Notes under the pieces: model-generated | Seen by the model: the letters and a program-made list of their open reading frames with translations, nothing else | What the model was told of the DNA's origin: nothing | The model's database searches: none | Shown: piece after piece, positions 1 through 8,117 of the stretch | Position numbering within the stretch: the stretch's first letter is position 1 | Layout: every line of letters starts with the position of its first letter | Assembly (NCBI GenBank): GCA_023424095.1 | Contig: JAFAEG010000027.1 | Span: forward strand, 30,544 to 94,543 | Reading direction: 5' to 3' | From: Pseudomonadota bacterium | Lineage (GTDB): Bacteria; Pseudomonadota; Alphaproteobacteria; Sphingomonadales; Sphingomonadaceae | DNA length: 64,000 bases | Program-made: the position numbers and the translations under genes

Positions 1-1
1 G

Positions 2-178
2 AACGCCTATCAGCGCAGCTATTGGCTCGGGCGCCAGAATTATTGGCGTCAGCGGCCAGACTGGGGCAATCGCGGCTTCCGCGACAATTGGCGCGAATAT
101 CGCCGCGACGGGCGCGACTGGCGCGGCGATGGACGGCGCGACGGCCGCCGCGATGGCCGCAGGGGGCGGCGCGGCTGA
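2..178 (+). CDS. C-terminal end of an Arg/Trp/Asn-rich protein (partial)
   Basis: Only the last 58 codons are in the window; the reading frame is open from base 2 and stops with TGA at 176-178. The tail is dominated by Arg, Asp, Gly, Trp and Asn, with repeated R-R-D-G units near the end. This composition resembles the C-termini of RcnB-like or other basic secreted proteins, but that is only compositional. It converges on the hydratase gene ten bases away. No function can be assigned without the missing N-terminus. Confidence 0.6.
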   Translation, partial: NAYQRSYWLGRQNYWRQRPDWGNRGFRDNWREYRRDGRDWRGDGRRDGRRDGRRGRRG

Positions 179-187
179 GCGACCCGG

Positions 188-634
188 CTAAGCGGGCCGG
201 CGGAGGATCAGCACGATCGAGGTCATCCGCATGACCGGCTCGTCAGCCAGGTTGAACACGCTGATCGCGGAGCGGAACGAGCCGAGGTTCGGCTTGCTCC
301 GCGACGGCGTGACGTCGACGATCTCCATCTCGACCCGCAGCGTGTCGCCGGGGAAGACCGGCTTCAGCCAGCGCAATTCGTCCACGCCGGGCGAGCCCAG
401 GCCCGCATAAGGCTCAGCTTTGCCGTCCTCGACCAGCATCGCCATGGTCATCGCGCAGGTGTGCCAGCCACTCGCCGCCAGCCGCCCGAAATGGGTCTTC
501 GCGGCCGCTTCATCGGACAGATGGAAGGGCTGCGGATCATATTTCCGCGCGAATTCCAGCACTTCCTCGCGAGTCACCGCATAAGCGCCGAAGCTGCGCT
601 TAGTGCCGACCTGCATGTCCTCGAGATATTTCAT
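188..634 (-). CDS. MaoC family (R)-hydratase / dehydratase
   Basis: 148 residues, the normal size of a single hot-dog-fold MaoC domain. The hydratase motif is visible around residues 33-60: D-P-Q-P-F-H, then the G-x-x-A-S-G-W-H-T segment that lines the acyl-CoA tunnel. Members hydrate enoyl-CoA esters in beta-oxidation-like or polyhydroxyalkanoate pathways in the cytosol. It stands alone here, so its substrate cannot be inferred. ATG at 634 gives the standard M-K-Y-L-E-D N-terminus of the family. A binding-only MaoC relative is possible. Confidence 0.87.
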   Translation of the reverse strand: MKYLEDMQVGTKRSFGAYAVTREEVLEFARKYDPQPFHLSDEAAAKTHFGRLAASGWHTCAMTMAMLVEDGKAEPYAGLGSPGVDELRWLKPVFPGDTLRVEMEIVDVTPSRSKPNLGSFRSAISVFNLADEPVMRMTSIVLILRRPA

Positions 635-684
635 GAAAGCACTCCCTGCCCAGCGGCATAGCGGTGGGCAGGGAGCGCCTCAAG

Positions 685-2016
685 TCAGTCTCCCAATGCA
701 ACCTTCGCGAACAGAGTGAAGGCCAGGGGAGTGTCGCCATAATCGGGCCGAAGCGCGTCGGGCGCGAAGTGGATCGAGCCCGATCCGCCCAGCGCCAGCC
801 GCCATTCCCCGCCGAGCGACACGCGGTGGGCGTAGCCCAATGTCGCCCGGGTCACGCCGTAGATATTGCCGTGGCGCGGATCGTGATGGTCGAGCAATTC
901 GTCCTGGCGGACATGCTCGGCCCGGCCGAACAGGCTGTGGCGTTCGTCCAGATTCCAGGTCGCCTCGAGCAGGAAGGCGCTCAGCGTCGGTCCCGGCTTG
1001 CGGTTCTTGGCCGAAAAGGCGCCGGTCACCGACAGACCGCCATCGGCATAGGACAGGCTCGCGGTCAGCCTTTCCTCATCCTCGCCCGGATGCAGCGCTT
1101 CCGGCTCCTCCAGCCGCCCGAAGCTCACCTGAGCCGCCCAATTGGGGGACGGCGTCCAGGTGCCACGCAGGCTCCAGCTGTCCAGCCGCGGCGTTTCCAG
1201 ATCCCAGCGTTCCTCGTCCGGCTCGCGGCCGCGAAAGGCGGAGGCCTCGACCTGGAAATGCCGGGTGCGGATCCCGCCGGTCACCACGCCGAAGGTGATG
1301 TGGGTGCTGTCGAACCAGTGATGGCTGATCGGCGCCTCCGGATTGTAGCGCGCCGAGCCGCGATGCATGAAGGCGCTCGGCCCCAGCGCCGGCTCGCCCG
1401 CCGGGCCGCCATAGACGAAGGCGGTCGCGCCGCCGCCCAGGGGCACTTCCACCTTCGCGGCCAGCTCCATGATGAAATCATGCGGGTGCTGGCGATTGAC
1501 CAGAGGCTGGCCGCCCGCCGTCTCGCCGACCGCGAACAGCAGGGGATAGCCGCGATTGCCCATCAACGGATCGAGGCTGAGCATGGTGCGCAATTGCAGC
1601 GTCGCCCCGCCGAAATCCCGCTCCGCCTGCGCCATCAGCATCGAGGCGACGAACGGCATGTCGTCGCCGCGCGGCCCGCTCTGGTTGGTGTAGGTCAGAT
1701 AGGCATTGCCGTGCAGCATGAGGGTCCAGTCCCCGCTGCCGATGTGCAGGCCGTGCGAGCCGGCATCGAGCGCTGGCAGCAGCGAGGTACCGGATCCCGC
1801 GGCGGCATTGGCCGACGGCCCGGCCATGGCCGCATGGCCGCTATGATCCGGCGCGGCCGCTTCCGGCTGCGCGTGACCGGCATGATGGTCGTGATTGTCC
1901 TGCGGCTGCTGGGTTGGGGGAGGGGGCGGCTGGTGGTCGCCATGCTGCGCCGCCGCGGGCGATGCAGCGACCAGAGCGGCGGCCAAAGCAGCCCCGCCCA
2001 GGAGAGTCGATTTCAT
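685..2016 (-). CDS. Outer-membrane beta-barrel protein with His-rich N-terminus
   Basis: 443 residues. A clear signal peptide (about residues 1-23, ending A-A-A-Q) is followed by a linker of about 50 residues rich in His, Pro, Gln and Asp, with H-G-D-H, H-D-H-H and H-S-G-H clusters that look metal binding. The rest has alternating aromatic/hydrophobic strands typical of an outer-membrane barrel and a short charged C-terminus. It lies 51 bp downstream of a small Met/His/Cys-containing secreted protein on the same strand, so the two probably form an operon. A role in copper or other transition-metal handling is inferred from composition only. Confidence 0.72.
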   Translation of the reverse strand: MKSTLLGGAALAAALVAASPAAAQHGDHQPPPPPTQQPQDNHDHHAGHAQPEAAAPDHSGHAAMAGPSANAAAGSGTSLLPALDAGSHGLHIGSGDWTLMLHGNAYLTYTNQSGPRGDDMPFVASMLMAQAERDFGGATLQLRTMLSLDPLMGNRGYPLLFAVGETAGGQPLVNRQHPHDFIMELAAKVEVPLGGGATAFVYGGPAGEPALGPSAFMHRGSARYNPEAPISHHWFDSTHITFGVVTGGIRTRHFQVEASAFRGREPDEERWDLETPRLDSWSLRGTWTPSPNWAAQVSFGRLEEPEALHPGEDEERLTASLSYADGGLSVTGAFSAKNRKPGPTLSAFLLEATWNLDERHSLFGRAEHVRQDELLDHHDPRHGNIYGVTRATLGYAHRVSLGGEWRLALGGSGSIHFAPDALRPDYGDTPLAFTLFAKVALGD

Positions 2017-2067
2017 TGTGCAAATTCCGTCTGAAAGAGGGTGCGCACGGATGCGTGCGCGGCTCGT

Positions 2068-2418
2068 TCAGGCGGCCCGTCGCGGCGGGGGCGGCGTCGG
2101 TCCGTAAGGCGCGACAAGGTCGGGAGTGAGCGGCTCGCTCGCAAACGGCCCGCTGATGAAGGGCGCGGCCGCCACCATCGCCGGCACGGCCAGCGGCGGC
2201 ACACAGCCGATACAGCCATGCTGGGCGCTTGCGCCGGGGGACGGTTGCTCGTCGCCGGACTCGGATGGCGCGTGATGGCCGTGCGCGGCCATGTCGTGGG
2301 CGGTCATGCCGTGCATCGCCACGTCCTGCGGCGGCGGCACCGGCGGCGCGCACGCCTCGACCGCCACTGCCGGCAAGGCGAGGCAGACGATCAGGAAGGT
2401 GAGGAGCAGGCGGCGCAT
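2068..2418 (-). CDS. Small secreted Met/His/Cys protein, possible metal-binding partner
   Basis: 116 residues from the ATG at 2418, which starts a good signal peptide (M-R-R-L-L-L-T-F, cleavage near A-V-A). The mature part contains Met/His clusters (M-H-G-M, H-D-M-A-A-H-G-H-H) and an H-G-C-I-G-C pair, followed by a Pro-rich tail. This resembles DUF2946-like small periplasmic proteins found beside copper genes; the resemblance is by pattern. An upstream ATG at 2460 is possible but would add a basic stretch before the signal peptide. It is the first gene of a two-gene unit with the His-rich barrel. Confidence 0.65.
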   Translation of the reverse strand: MRRLLLTFLIVCLALPAVAVEACAPPVPPPQDVAMHGMTAHDMAAHGHHAPSESGDEQPSPGASAQHGCIGCVPPLAVPAMVAAAPFISGPFASEPLTPDLVAPYGPTPPPPRRAA

Positions 2419-2484
2419 CTGCCAGCGCTTTAGCCTTTGTCGAGCGGCCGGAAAAGACATGTGAAATTTGGGGTCCGGGGACCT

Positions 2485-2512
2485 CTTGAACCCGTTTTCG
2501 GCTTTCCTAGAT
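2485..2512 (+). promoter_or_regulatory. Putative RpoH (sigma-32) promoter of the hsp20 gene
   Basis: CTTG at 2485-2488, then 17 bases, then CCTAGAT at 2506-2512. Alphaproteobacterial heat-shock promoters have CTTG, a spacer of about 17-18 bases and C-Y-T-A-T-n-T. Transcription would start near 2519 and give a leader of about 100 nt, the usual size for a ROSE-controlled message. The assignment is by motif and position. Confidence 0.6.
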
Positions 2513-2520
2513 TTTCGCCG

Positions 2521-2617
2521 CCGGAAGACTTTTTCGCGGTTTCCGGCCTGTACGTTCAGGGCGGTACCCGCTCCGGACCGCCCGCTTTTCATCGTTGCTC
2601 AATGGAGGACTTTGATC
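2521..2617 (+). promoter_or_regulatory. ROSE-like RNA thermometer in the hsp20 leader
   Basis: The leader can form successive hairpins: CCGGAA 2521-2526 with TTCCGG 2541-2546, then GGGCGGT 2559-2565 with ACCGCCC 2577-2583 (7 bp, perfect). The last element is GTTGCTC 2594-2600 facing GGAGGAC 2604-2610, which contains the ribosome binding site. A U-U-G-C-U strand masking G-G-A-G-G-A with imperfect pairing is the signature of the ROSE thermometer upstream of small heat-shock genes in alphaproteobacteria. Melting on heat shock would free the ribosome binding site 8 bases before ATG 2618. Confidence 0.72.
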
Positions 2618-3100
2618 ATGCGCAATGCTTTCGATTTCACGCCTTACCGTCGTTCCACCGTCGGCTTCGACCGCCTGTTCGACTTTCTCGAAACGGCGAG
2701 CCGGGCCGAGCCGGCCGACAATTATCCGCCCTTCGATCTCGAGAAGATGGGCGACGACAGCTATCGTGTGACGCTCGCCGTCGCCGGCTTCAAGCCCGAG
2801 GAGATCGACATCACGGCGCGCCAGAACATGCTTGTGGTGACCGGTCGCAAGGCGTCCGAGCGGGGTCGCGACGGCAATTTCCTGCATGTCGGCATCGCCA
2901 CCCGCGCCTTCGAACGGCGCTTCGAACTGGCCGATTTCGTCCGGGTCGAGGGCGCCGATCTAAGTGACGGGCTGCTGACGATCGATCTCGTGCGCGAAAT
3001 CCCGGAGGCGATGAAGCCGCGCAAGATCGCGATCAATGGCGTCGCGCCCAAGCCGACCGAGCAAATCGAGCATGAGGCGCGCGAGACCGAGGCCGCCTGA
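2618..3100 (+). CDS. Small heat-shock protein, Hsp20/IbpA family
   Basis: 160 residues with an alpha-crystallin domain from about residue 35 to 130. The family landmarks are F-D-L-E-K near the start, V-A-G-F-K-P-E-E-I-D-I, and the closing strand region L-L-T-I-D-L. It is an ATP-independent holdase that binds unfolding proteins. ATG 2618 is preceded by GGAGGA at 2604-2609 and gives the usual IbpA-type M-R-N-x-F-D-F start; the longer open frame upstream runs through the leader and is not the gene. The RpoH-like promoter and ROSE-type leader indicate heat induction at both transcription and translation. Confidence 0.93.
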   Translation: MRNAFDFTPYRRSTVGFDRLFDFLETASRAEPADNYPPFDLEKMGDDSYRVTLAVAGFKPEEIDITARQNMLVVTGRKASERGRDGNFLHVGIATRAFERRFELADFVRVEGADLSDGLLTIDLVREIPEAMKPRKIAINGVAPKPTEQIEHEARETEAA

Positions 3101-3114
3101 GGCCGGCCGATTTG

Positions 3115-3140
3115 GCGGCGCCGGTTCCATCCGGCGCCGC
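3115..3140 (+). terminator. Hairpin terminator candidate after hsp20
   Basis: GCGGCGCCGG at 3115-3124 and CCGGCGCCGC at 3131-3140 form a perfect 10-bp stem with a 6-base loop, starting 15 bases after the hsp20 stop. It lacks a strong U tract (it is followed by TTCGCCTTCC), so it may be a weak or Rho-assisted terminator. Confidence 0.5.
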
Positions 3141-3304
3141 TTCGCCTTCCTCGTTCACGCGAAGGCGGCATCTTCCGGCTCTCCTCCGCCCCGGGGCGAA
3201 GCGACGACTGCTTTCGCTGGTGCGACGGGCGACGGCCTGTAACATTGCGCGTGGGGCAGCCGGGGGGATGCAATGAACGGACGAACGGGATTCAGCCGGC
3301 GTGA

Positions 3305-3717
3305 AGCGGCCTCTTTCCCGACAGCGGCCACGCCTTCGCTGTCTTCACGAACACGGAAGACGGCGCCGTCAGCGGACTGCGCAACGCCATCGTCGATCAT
3401 CTCATCGGCGCGCCGGAGTTTGATTGGGTCGCGTTCACCCGCGCTCGCCTTGACCGCCAGCGTGCCGCGGCGCTGGCCCAGGCCGGCGGCGACCTCGAGC
3501 GCGCGCCACCGGGCGGGCCGAGCCTGCCGCTCGCCGCTTATGCCGGCACCTATCGCGACCCCTGGTATGGCGATCTTCCCGCGCGGGGCCGGGGAGGATG
3601 CGGTCATCACCTTCGCGGTCGAAAATGGCCGCGTCGCTCGCCTGCGCCTGCGCGCTCTCACCGTTCGCCGACTTCAGTTTCGATTTCCACGATCTCAACC
3701 CGGTGCGGGTGGAATAG
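3305..3717 (+). pseudogene. Decayed 3' remnant of a beta-lactamase-family serine hydrolase (DUF3471-type C-terminus)
   Basis: Three consecutive frames read as one C-terminal domain. The first (from 3305) gives F-P-D-S-G-H-A-F-A-V-F-T-N-T-E-D and then Y-A-G-T-Y-R-D-P-W-Y-G-D, the hallmark of the DUF3471 domain at the end of class C-like serine hydrolases. A shift near 3585 moves to V-I-T-F-A-V-E-N-G-R, and a second near 3660 to F-A-D-F-S-F-D-F-H-D-L-N-P-V-R-V-E ending at TAG 3715-3717. An in-frame stop at 3302 and the absence of the catalytic domain show that the 5' part is gone. Otherwise 3101-3720 holds only the terminator candidate. Confidence 0.75.
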
Positions 3718-3720
3718 GGC

Positions 3721-4821
3721 TCAGACGTTGAACCGGAAGAGCAGGATGTCGCCGTCCTGCACGACATATTCCTTGCCCTCGGCGCGCATCTTGCCGGCTT
3801 CCTTCGCGCCCGCCTCGCCGCCGCAGGCGATGAAATCGTCATAGGCGATCGTCTCGGCGCGGATGAAGCCGCGCTCGAAATCGGTGTGGATCACGCCCGC
3901 GGCCTGCGGCGCCTTCGACCCCTTCGCCACGGTCCAGGCGCGCGCTTCCTTCGGCCCGGCGGTGAAATAGGTGATGAGGTCCAGCAGATCGTAGCCGGCG
4001 CGGATGATGCGCGCGAGGCCGGTTTCGGTGAGGCCCAGATCCGCCAGGAAGTCGGCGCGGTCCTCGGCCGGCATGGTCGAAATCTCGGCCTCGATCGCGG
4101 CTGAGATGATCACCGCCTTGGCGCCCTCGGCCTTTGCCTTCTCGAACACCCGCGCGCTGTGGGCGTTGCCCGTCGCGGCGTCCGCTTCGTCGACGTTGCA
4201 GACGTAGAGGATCGGCTTGCTGGTCAGCAATTGCGCCCGGTCGAGCGCCAGTTTCTCCTCGGCATCCTTCGGCTCGGTCAGCCGGGCCGGCTTGCTGTCG
4301 CGCAGCAGCTCGAGCGCCTGGCCCAGCACGCTGGCCTGAATCTTGGCTTCCTTGTCGCCCTGCGCCGCTTTCTTGGCGAGGTTGGGGACGCGCTTTTCGA
4401 GGCTCTCCAGATCGGCGAGCATCAGCTCCGTCTCGACCGTCTCCGCGTCGGCGATCGGATCGACCTTGTTCTCGACGTGCGTCACGTCGCCGCCGTCGAA
4501 GCAGCGCAGCACGTGGACGATCGCGTCCACCTCGCGGATGTTGCCGAGGAACTGGTTGCCCAGCCCTTCGCCCTTGCTGGCGCCGCGGACCAGGCCGGCA
4601 ATGTCGACGAACTCCAGCTGAGTCTCGATCTCCTGCGCCGATTTGGCGACCTCGCGGATGCGATCGAGCCGGGGATCGGGCACGGCGACGCGGCCGACAT
4701 TCGGCTCGATCGTGCAGAACGGATAATTCGCCGCCTGCGCCGCCGCCGTCTCGGTCAGCGCATTGAAAAGGGTCGACTTGCCGACATTCGGCAGGCCCAC
4801 GATCCCGCACCGGAAACCCAC
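3721..4821 (-). CDS. ychF: Redox-regulated ATPase/GTPase YchF (OLA1 family)
   Basis: 366 residues, full family length. The P-loop G-L-P-N-V-G-K-S-T is at residues 9-17, switch region D-I-A-G-L-V-R-G-A follows near 75, and N-Q-F-L-G-N-I-R-E-V-D is the YchF signature. The C-terminal TGS-like domain ends in the typical V-V-Q-D-G-D-I-L-L-F-R-F-N-V. YchF binds ribosomes, prefers ATP and is linked to oxidative-stress and translation control. The gene is transcribed alone, divergently from the metalloprotease gene. Confidence 0.96.
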   Translation of the reverse strand: MGFRCGIVGLPNVGKSTLFNALTETAAAQAANYPFCTIEPNVGRVAVPDPRLDRIREVAKSAQEIETQLEFVDIAGLVRGASKGEGLGNQFLGNIREVDAIVHVLRCFDGGDVTHVENKVDPIADAETVETELMLADLESLEKRVPNLAKKAAQGDKEAKIQASVLGQALELLRDSKPARLTEPKDAEEKLALDRAQLLTSKPILYVCNVDEADAATGNAHSARVFEKAKAEGAKAVIISAAIEAEISTMPAEDRADFLADLGLTETGLARIIRAGYDLLDLITYFTAGPKEARAWTVAKGSKAPQAAGVIHTDFERGFIRAETIAYDDFIACGGEAGAKEAGKMRAEGKEYVVQDGDILLFRFNV

Positions 4822-4906
4822 GTCAAAACTCCTGGAAAATCTGTGTGGCCGCCGCCTAGCCGCTCGGCGGGGCTTGCGCTAGGCCAAGGCAAAACAGGGG
4901 GTGCTC

Positions 4907-7324
4907 GTGAAAGCCAGATTGTTCCTCGCTTTGCTGCTGGCAAGTGCCGCACCATTCCCTGTCTCCGCTCAGGCCCAGCCGGAAATCCTTCGGGGCACCG
5001 AGGCGCAGCGCGGACTCTTTCCGGTCCATGTCGACCGCGCCCAGGGCAAGATCTTGATCGAGCTGCCGCGCCCCGCGGCGGACGGCTTCATGGGCCGCTA
5101 CATCTACGTCACCGCTTTGGAGACGGGGCTCGGCTCGGCAGCGATCGGGCTGGACCGGGCGGTGGCGGGCGATTCCCGGCTGCTCGTCTTCCGCCGCATC
5201 GGCAACCGCGTCGTCGCCGAGGTGGAAAATCCCCGCTTCCGCGCCACTGGAGCCAGCGAAGTCGAGCAACGCGGCGTCAGCGAGGCGTTCGCGACTTCGA
5301 CCCTGTGGGTCGGCCAGATTGCGGGCGAGGCGCCGGGCGGCGGCGTGCTGGTGGACATTTCGGGCTTCCTGACCCGCGACGACATGAATCTCGCGACGGC
5401 GCTGAAGGAGCAGGAATCGACCGACTGGCGGCTCGCCCCGGAGCTCAGCGTCGCCGATCCCGCCTCGGTCCGCGCATTGTCCACCAATGTCGAACTTGAG
5501 GCGCGCCTCACCTTCACCACGCAGCGCGCCGGGCCGGAGGTGCGCAACATCGCGCCGGCTCCGGGCAACGTTACCTTCACCGTCCGCCATTCGTTCGTGC
5601 GCCTGCCCGAGCCAGGCTTTCAGGTCCGCCGTTTCGATCCGCGCGCGGGAACGTTCGGCACGCAATTGATCGATTTCTCGCAGCCGCTCGGGGAATCGGT
5701 GGTGACCGAAGTGGTCAACCGCTTCCGGCTGGAGAAGGTCGATCCCAATGCGGCCCGCTCGCGCGTCCGCCGGCCGATCGTCTTTTACGTCGATCGCGCC
5801 GCGCCGGAGCCGATCCGCAGCGCCCTGATGGACGGCGTGCGCTGGTGGGCCGAGGCGTTCGACCGCGCCGGCTTCATCGATGCCTTCCAGGTCGAATTGC
5901 TGCCCGAAGGCGTCGATCCGCTCGACGCCCGCTACAATGTGCTGAACTGGGTGAACCGCGCCACCCGCGGCTGGTCCTACGGCCAGGTGATCACCGATCC
6001 GCGCACTGGCGAGATCATCACCGGCCGGGTGCTGCTGGGTTCGCTGCGCGTGCGGCAGGACATGATGATCTTCCAGGCGCTCGTCGGCGCGGGGCTGACC
6101 GGCACCGGCGATCCGAACGATCCGATCACCGCCGCTTTGGCCCGTATCCGCCAGCTCGCCGCGCACGAAATCGGCCACGCGCTCGGAATTGCCCACAATT
6201 TCGCGGCGAGCACGCAGGGGCGCTATTCGGTGATGGATTATCCCGCGCCGCGCGTGCGGCTTGGCGCCGACGGCCGGCTCGACCTGACCGACGCTTATGG
6301 CGCGGGGCTCGGCCGCTGGGACCATTTCGCGGTGGACTGGCTCTATGGCGCGCAGACCGACGCGGAAGGGGCGACCCGCATGGCGGCGGCCTTGCGCGAA
6401 GGCCTGCGTTACATCGGCGACGATGACAGCCGCCCGGCCAGCTCCGGCCATCCCGAGGGCGCGATCTGGGACGATTTCGCCGAGCCGGTCGCCGAGCTGG
6501 AGCGGATGATGCAGGTGCGGCAGGCGGCGGTTTCCCGCTTCGGCCCGGCCGGGCTGGCGCAGGGCACGTCGGTCGCGGATCTGCGCCGCGCCTTCGTGCC
6601 GATCTGGCTGCTGCATCGCTATCAGCTGGAGGCTGCGTCGAAACTGATCGGCGGGGTGAATTTCCAATATGCGGTCAATGGCGACGGCCGCGAGGCCGCC
6701 CGGCCGGTCGCCCCGGCCGAGCAGAACCGCGCTATCGCCGCCCTGCTCGCAACCTTGCGCGCCGATGCTTTGACCGTCCCGGCCGCGATCCTGCCGGCGC
6801 TCTCCGCCGGCAATTCGGGCAGCTACGACCGGCAGACCGAGATCGAGGTGATGCGCACCGCCGGTGGGCCGATCTTCGATCCCCTGGTCGCGACGGAGAC
6901 CGGCACGGCTTTGACCCTCGCCAGCCTGATCCAGCCGCACCGGCTGAACCGGCTGGAATTGCAGCATCAGGCCGATCCGGCCTCGCCCGGCCCGCACCAG
7001 TTGATCGACCGGCTGCTCGCGCAAGTCTTCGGCTTTGACGGCCTCAACCCCGGCCAGGCCGCGGTGCAGCGGCGGATCGCGACCACGACCTTGATGGCCC
7101 TCGTCCGCACCCAGCGCGACGCCAGCCTGTCGCCGACGATCGGGCTGGCGCTGACCGAGCGGATCGCCCGTCTTGGGCAATCGCTCGCCACCGCGCGGGC
7201 AGGGGACGTCCACGGCGACTGGAGCCGGGGCCTCTCCCGCTTGATCGCCGACCGCGAAGCGCTGGAACGCGCCGCCACCGATCCCGCCCGGCTGCCGCGC
7301 ATTCCACCGGGCATGCCGATCTGA
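4907..7324 (+). CDS. Secreted zinc-dependent metalloprotease (DUF5117/DUF4953 type)
   Basis: About 805 residues with an N-terminal signal peptide (K-A-R-L-F-L-A-L-L-L ending A-Q-A). The zinc site H-E-I-G-H-A-L-G-I-A-H-N-F is visible near residue 425, the extended metzincin form HExxHxxGxxH. It is followed by the Met-turn-like S-V-M-D-Y-P. The N-terminal third matches DUF5118/DUF5117 regions that precede this catalytic domain in large exported proteases. GTG 4907 was chosen because AGGGGG at 4895-4900 is 6 bases upstream; a GTG at 4901 is in frame but too close. It probably acts in the periplasm or outside the cell; substrates are unknown. Confidence 0.87.
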   Translation: MKARLFLALLLASAAPFPVSAQAQPEILRGTEAQRGLFPVHVDRAQGKILIELPRPAADGFMGRYIYVTALETGLGSAAIGLDRAVAGDSRLLVFRRIGNRVVAEVENPRFRATGASEVEQRGVSEAFATSTLWVGQIAGEAPGGGVLVDISGFLTRDDMNLATALKEQESTDWRLAPELSVADPASVRALSTNVELEARLTFTTQRAGPEVRNIAPAPGNVTFTVRHSFVRLPEPGFQVRRFDPRAGTFGTQLIDFSQPLGESVVTEVVNRFRLEKVDPNAARSRVRRPIVFYVDRAAPEPIRSALMDGVRWWAEAFDRAGFIDAFQVELLPEGVDPLDARYNVLNWVNRATRGWSYGQVITDPRTGEIITGRVLLGSLRVRQDMMIFQALVGAGLTGTGDPNDPITAALARIRQLAAHEIGHALGIAHNFAASTQGRYSVMDYPAPRVRLGADGRLDLTDAYGAGLGRWDHFAVDWLYGAQTDAEGATRMAAALREGLRYIGDDDSRPASSGHPEGAIWDDFAEPVAELERMMQVRQAAVSRFGPAGLAQGTSVADLRRAFVPIWLLHRYQLEAASKLIGGVNFQYAVNGDGREAARPVAPAEQNRAIAALLATLRADALTVPAAILPALSAGNSGSYDRQTEIEVMRTAGGPIFDPLVATETGTALTLASLIQPHRLNRLELQHQADPASPGPHQLIDRLLAQVFGFDGLNPGQAAVQRRIATTTLMALVRTQRDASLSPTIGLALTERIARLGQSLATARAGDVHGDWSRGLSRLIADREALERAATDPARLPRIPPGMPI

Positions 7325-7409
7325 GGCAACGGCGCGTTGCGGCTTCGCGGCCTACCGGGGCCGTGCCGCGCATCCTAAATCCGGCCTATCCCCTGCTGGA
7401 GACGCAATC

Positions 7410-8117
7410 ATGGCCGATTTGTCCGCTTTCCCGATCACCCGCCGCTGGCCGGCGCAGCATCCCGACCGCATCCAATATTATGGGCTGACCACGCCCAATG
7501 GCGTGAAGGCGTCGATCGCGCTCGAGGAAAGCGGCCTGCCTTATGAGGCGCACCTCGTCGACATCGGCAAGAATGAGAGCTGGACCGACGAATATCTGTC
7601 GCTCAACCCGAACGGGAAAATCCCCGCCATCCTCGATCCCGACGGGCCGGAGGGCAAGCCGTTCGCGCTCTGGGAATCGGGCGCGATCCTGCTCTACCTC
7701 GCCGAGAAATCCGGGAAGCTGCTGCCGACTGACGCGGCCGGGCGCTATGAGGCGATCCAGTGGGTGATGTGGCAGATGGGCGGGCTCGGGCCGATGGCCG
7801 GGCAATTGGGCTTCTTCCACAAATTCGCGGGCCGGGACTATGAGGATAAGCGCCCGCGCGACCGCTACGCCAAGGAGACCGCGCGGCTGCTGCGCGTGCT
7901 GGAAATCCGGCTGGCGGATCGCGAATGGCTGGTCGGCAATGACTTCTCGATCGCCGACATCGCCAGCCTCGGCTGGGTCCGCAATTTGATCGGTTTCTAC
8001 GAGGCGGGCGAACTCGTCCAATATGACGAACTGGTCCATGTCCCCGCCTGGCTCGATCGCGCCCTTGCGCGGCCGGGCGTGGCGAAGGGCCTCACGATTC
8101 CGGCGCGTCCGTCCTGA
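7410..8117 (+). CDS. Glutathione S-transferase (YghU/Nu-class-like)
   Basis: 235 residues: an N-terminal thioredoxin-like domain with Y-G-L-T-T-P-N-G-x-K near 29, the cis-Pro motif N-P-N-G-K-I-P-A-I near 65 and E-S-G-A-I-L near 87, then an all-helical domain with S-I-A-D-I-A. The T-P-N-G motif in place of a catalytic Tyr/Ser/Cys is typical of disulfide-bond reductase GSTs such as YghU and YfcG. It probably acts in glutathione-dependent detoxification or reduction. Its 3' end overlaps the convergent exporter gene by 26 bp. Confidence 0.9.
   Translation: MADLSAFPITRRWPAQHPDRIQYYGLTTPNGVKASIALEESGLPYEAHLVDIGKNESWTDEYLSLNPNGKIPAILDPDGPEGKPFALWESGAILLYLAEKSGKLLPTDAAGRYEAIQWVMWQMGGLGPMAGQLGFFHKFAGRDYEDKRPRDRYAKETARLLRVLEIRLADREWLVGNDFSIADIASLGWVRNLIGFYEAGELVQYDELVHVPAWLDRALARPGVAKGLTIPARPS

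Noticed and set aside
664..2034. A 456-codon open frame on the plus strand
   Set aside because: It is the shadow of the His-rich barrel gene on the minus strand; composition is Arg/Gly/Ala-rich with no domain, while the minus frame has a signal peptide.
4856..7213. A 785-codon open frame on the minus strand
   Set aside because: Antisense of the zinc metalloprotease, which has the HExxHxxGxxHNF site in the opposite strand.
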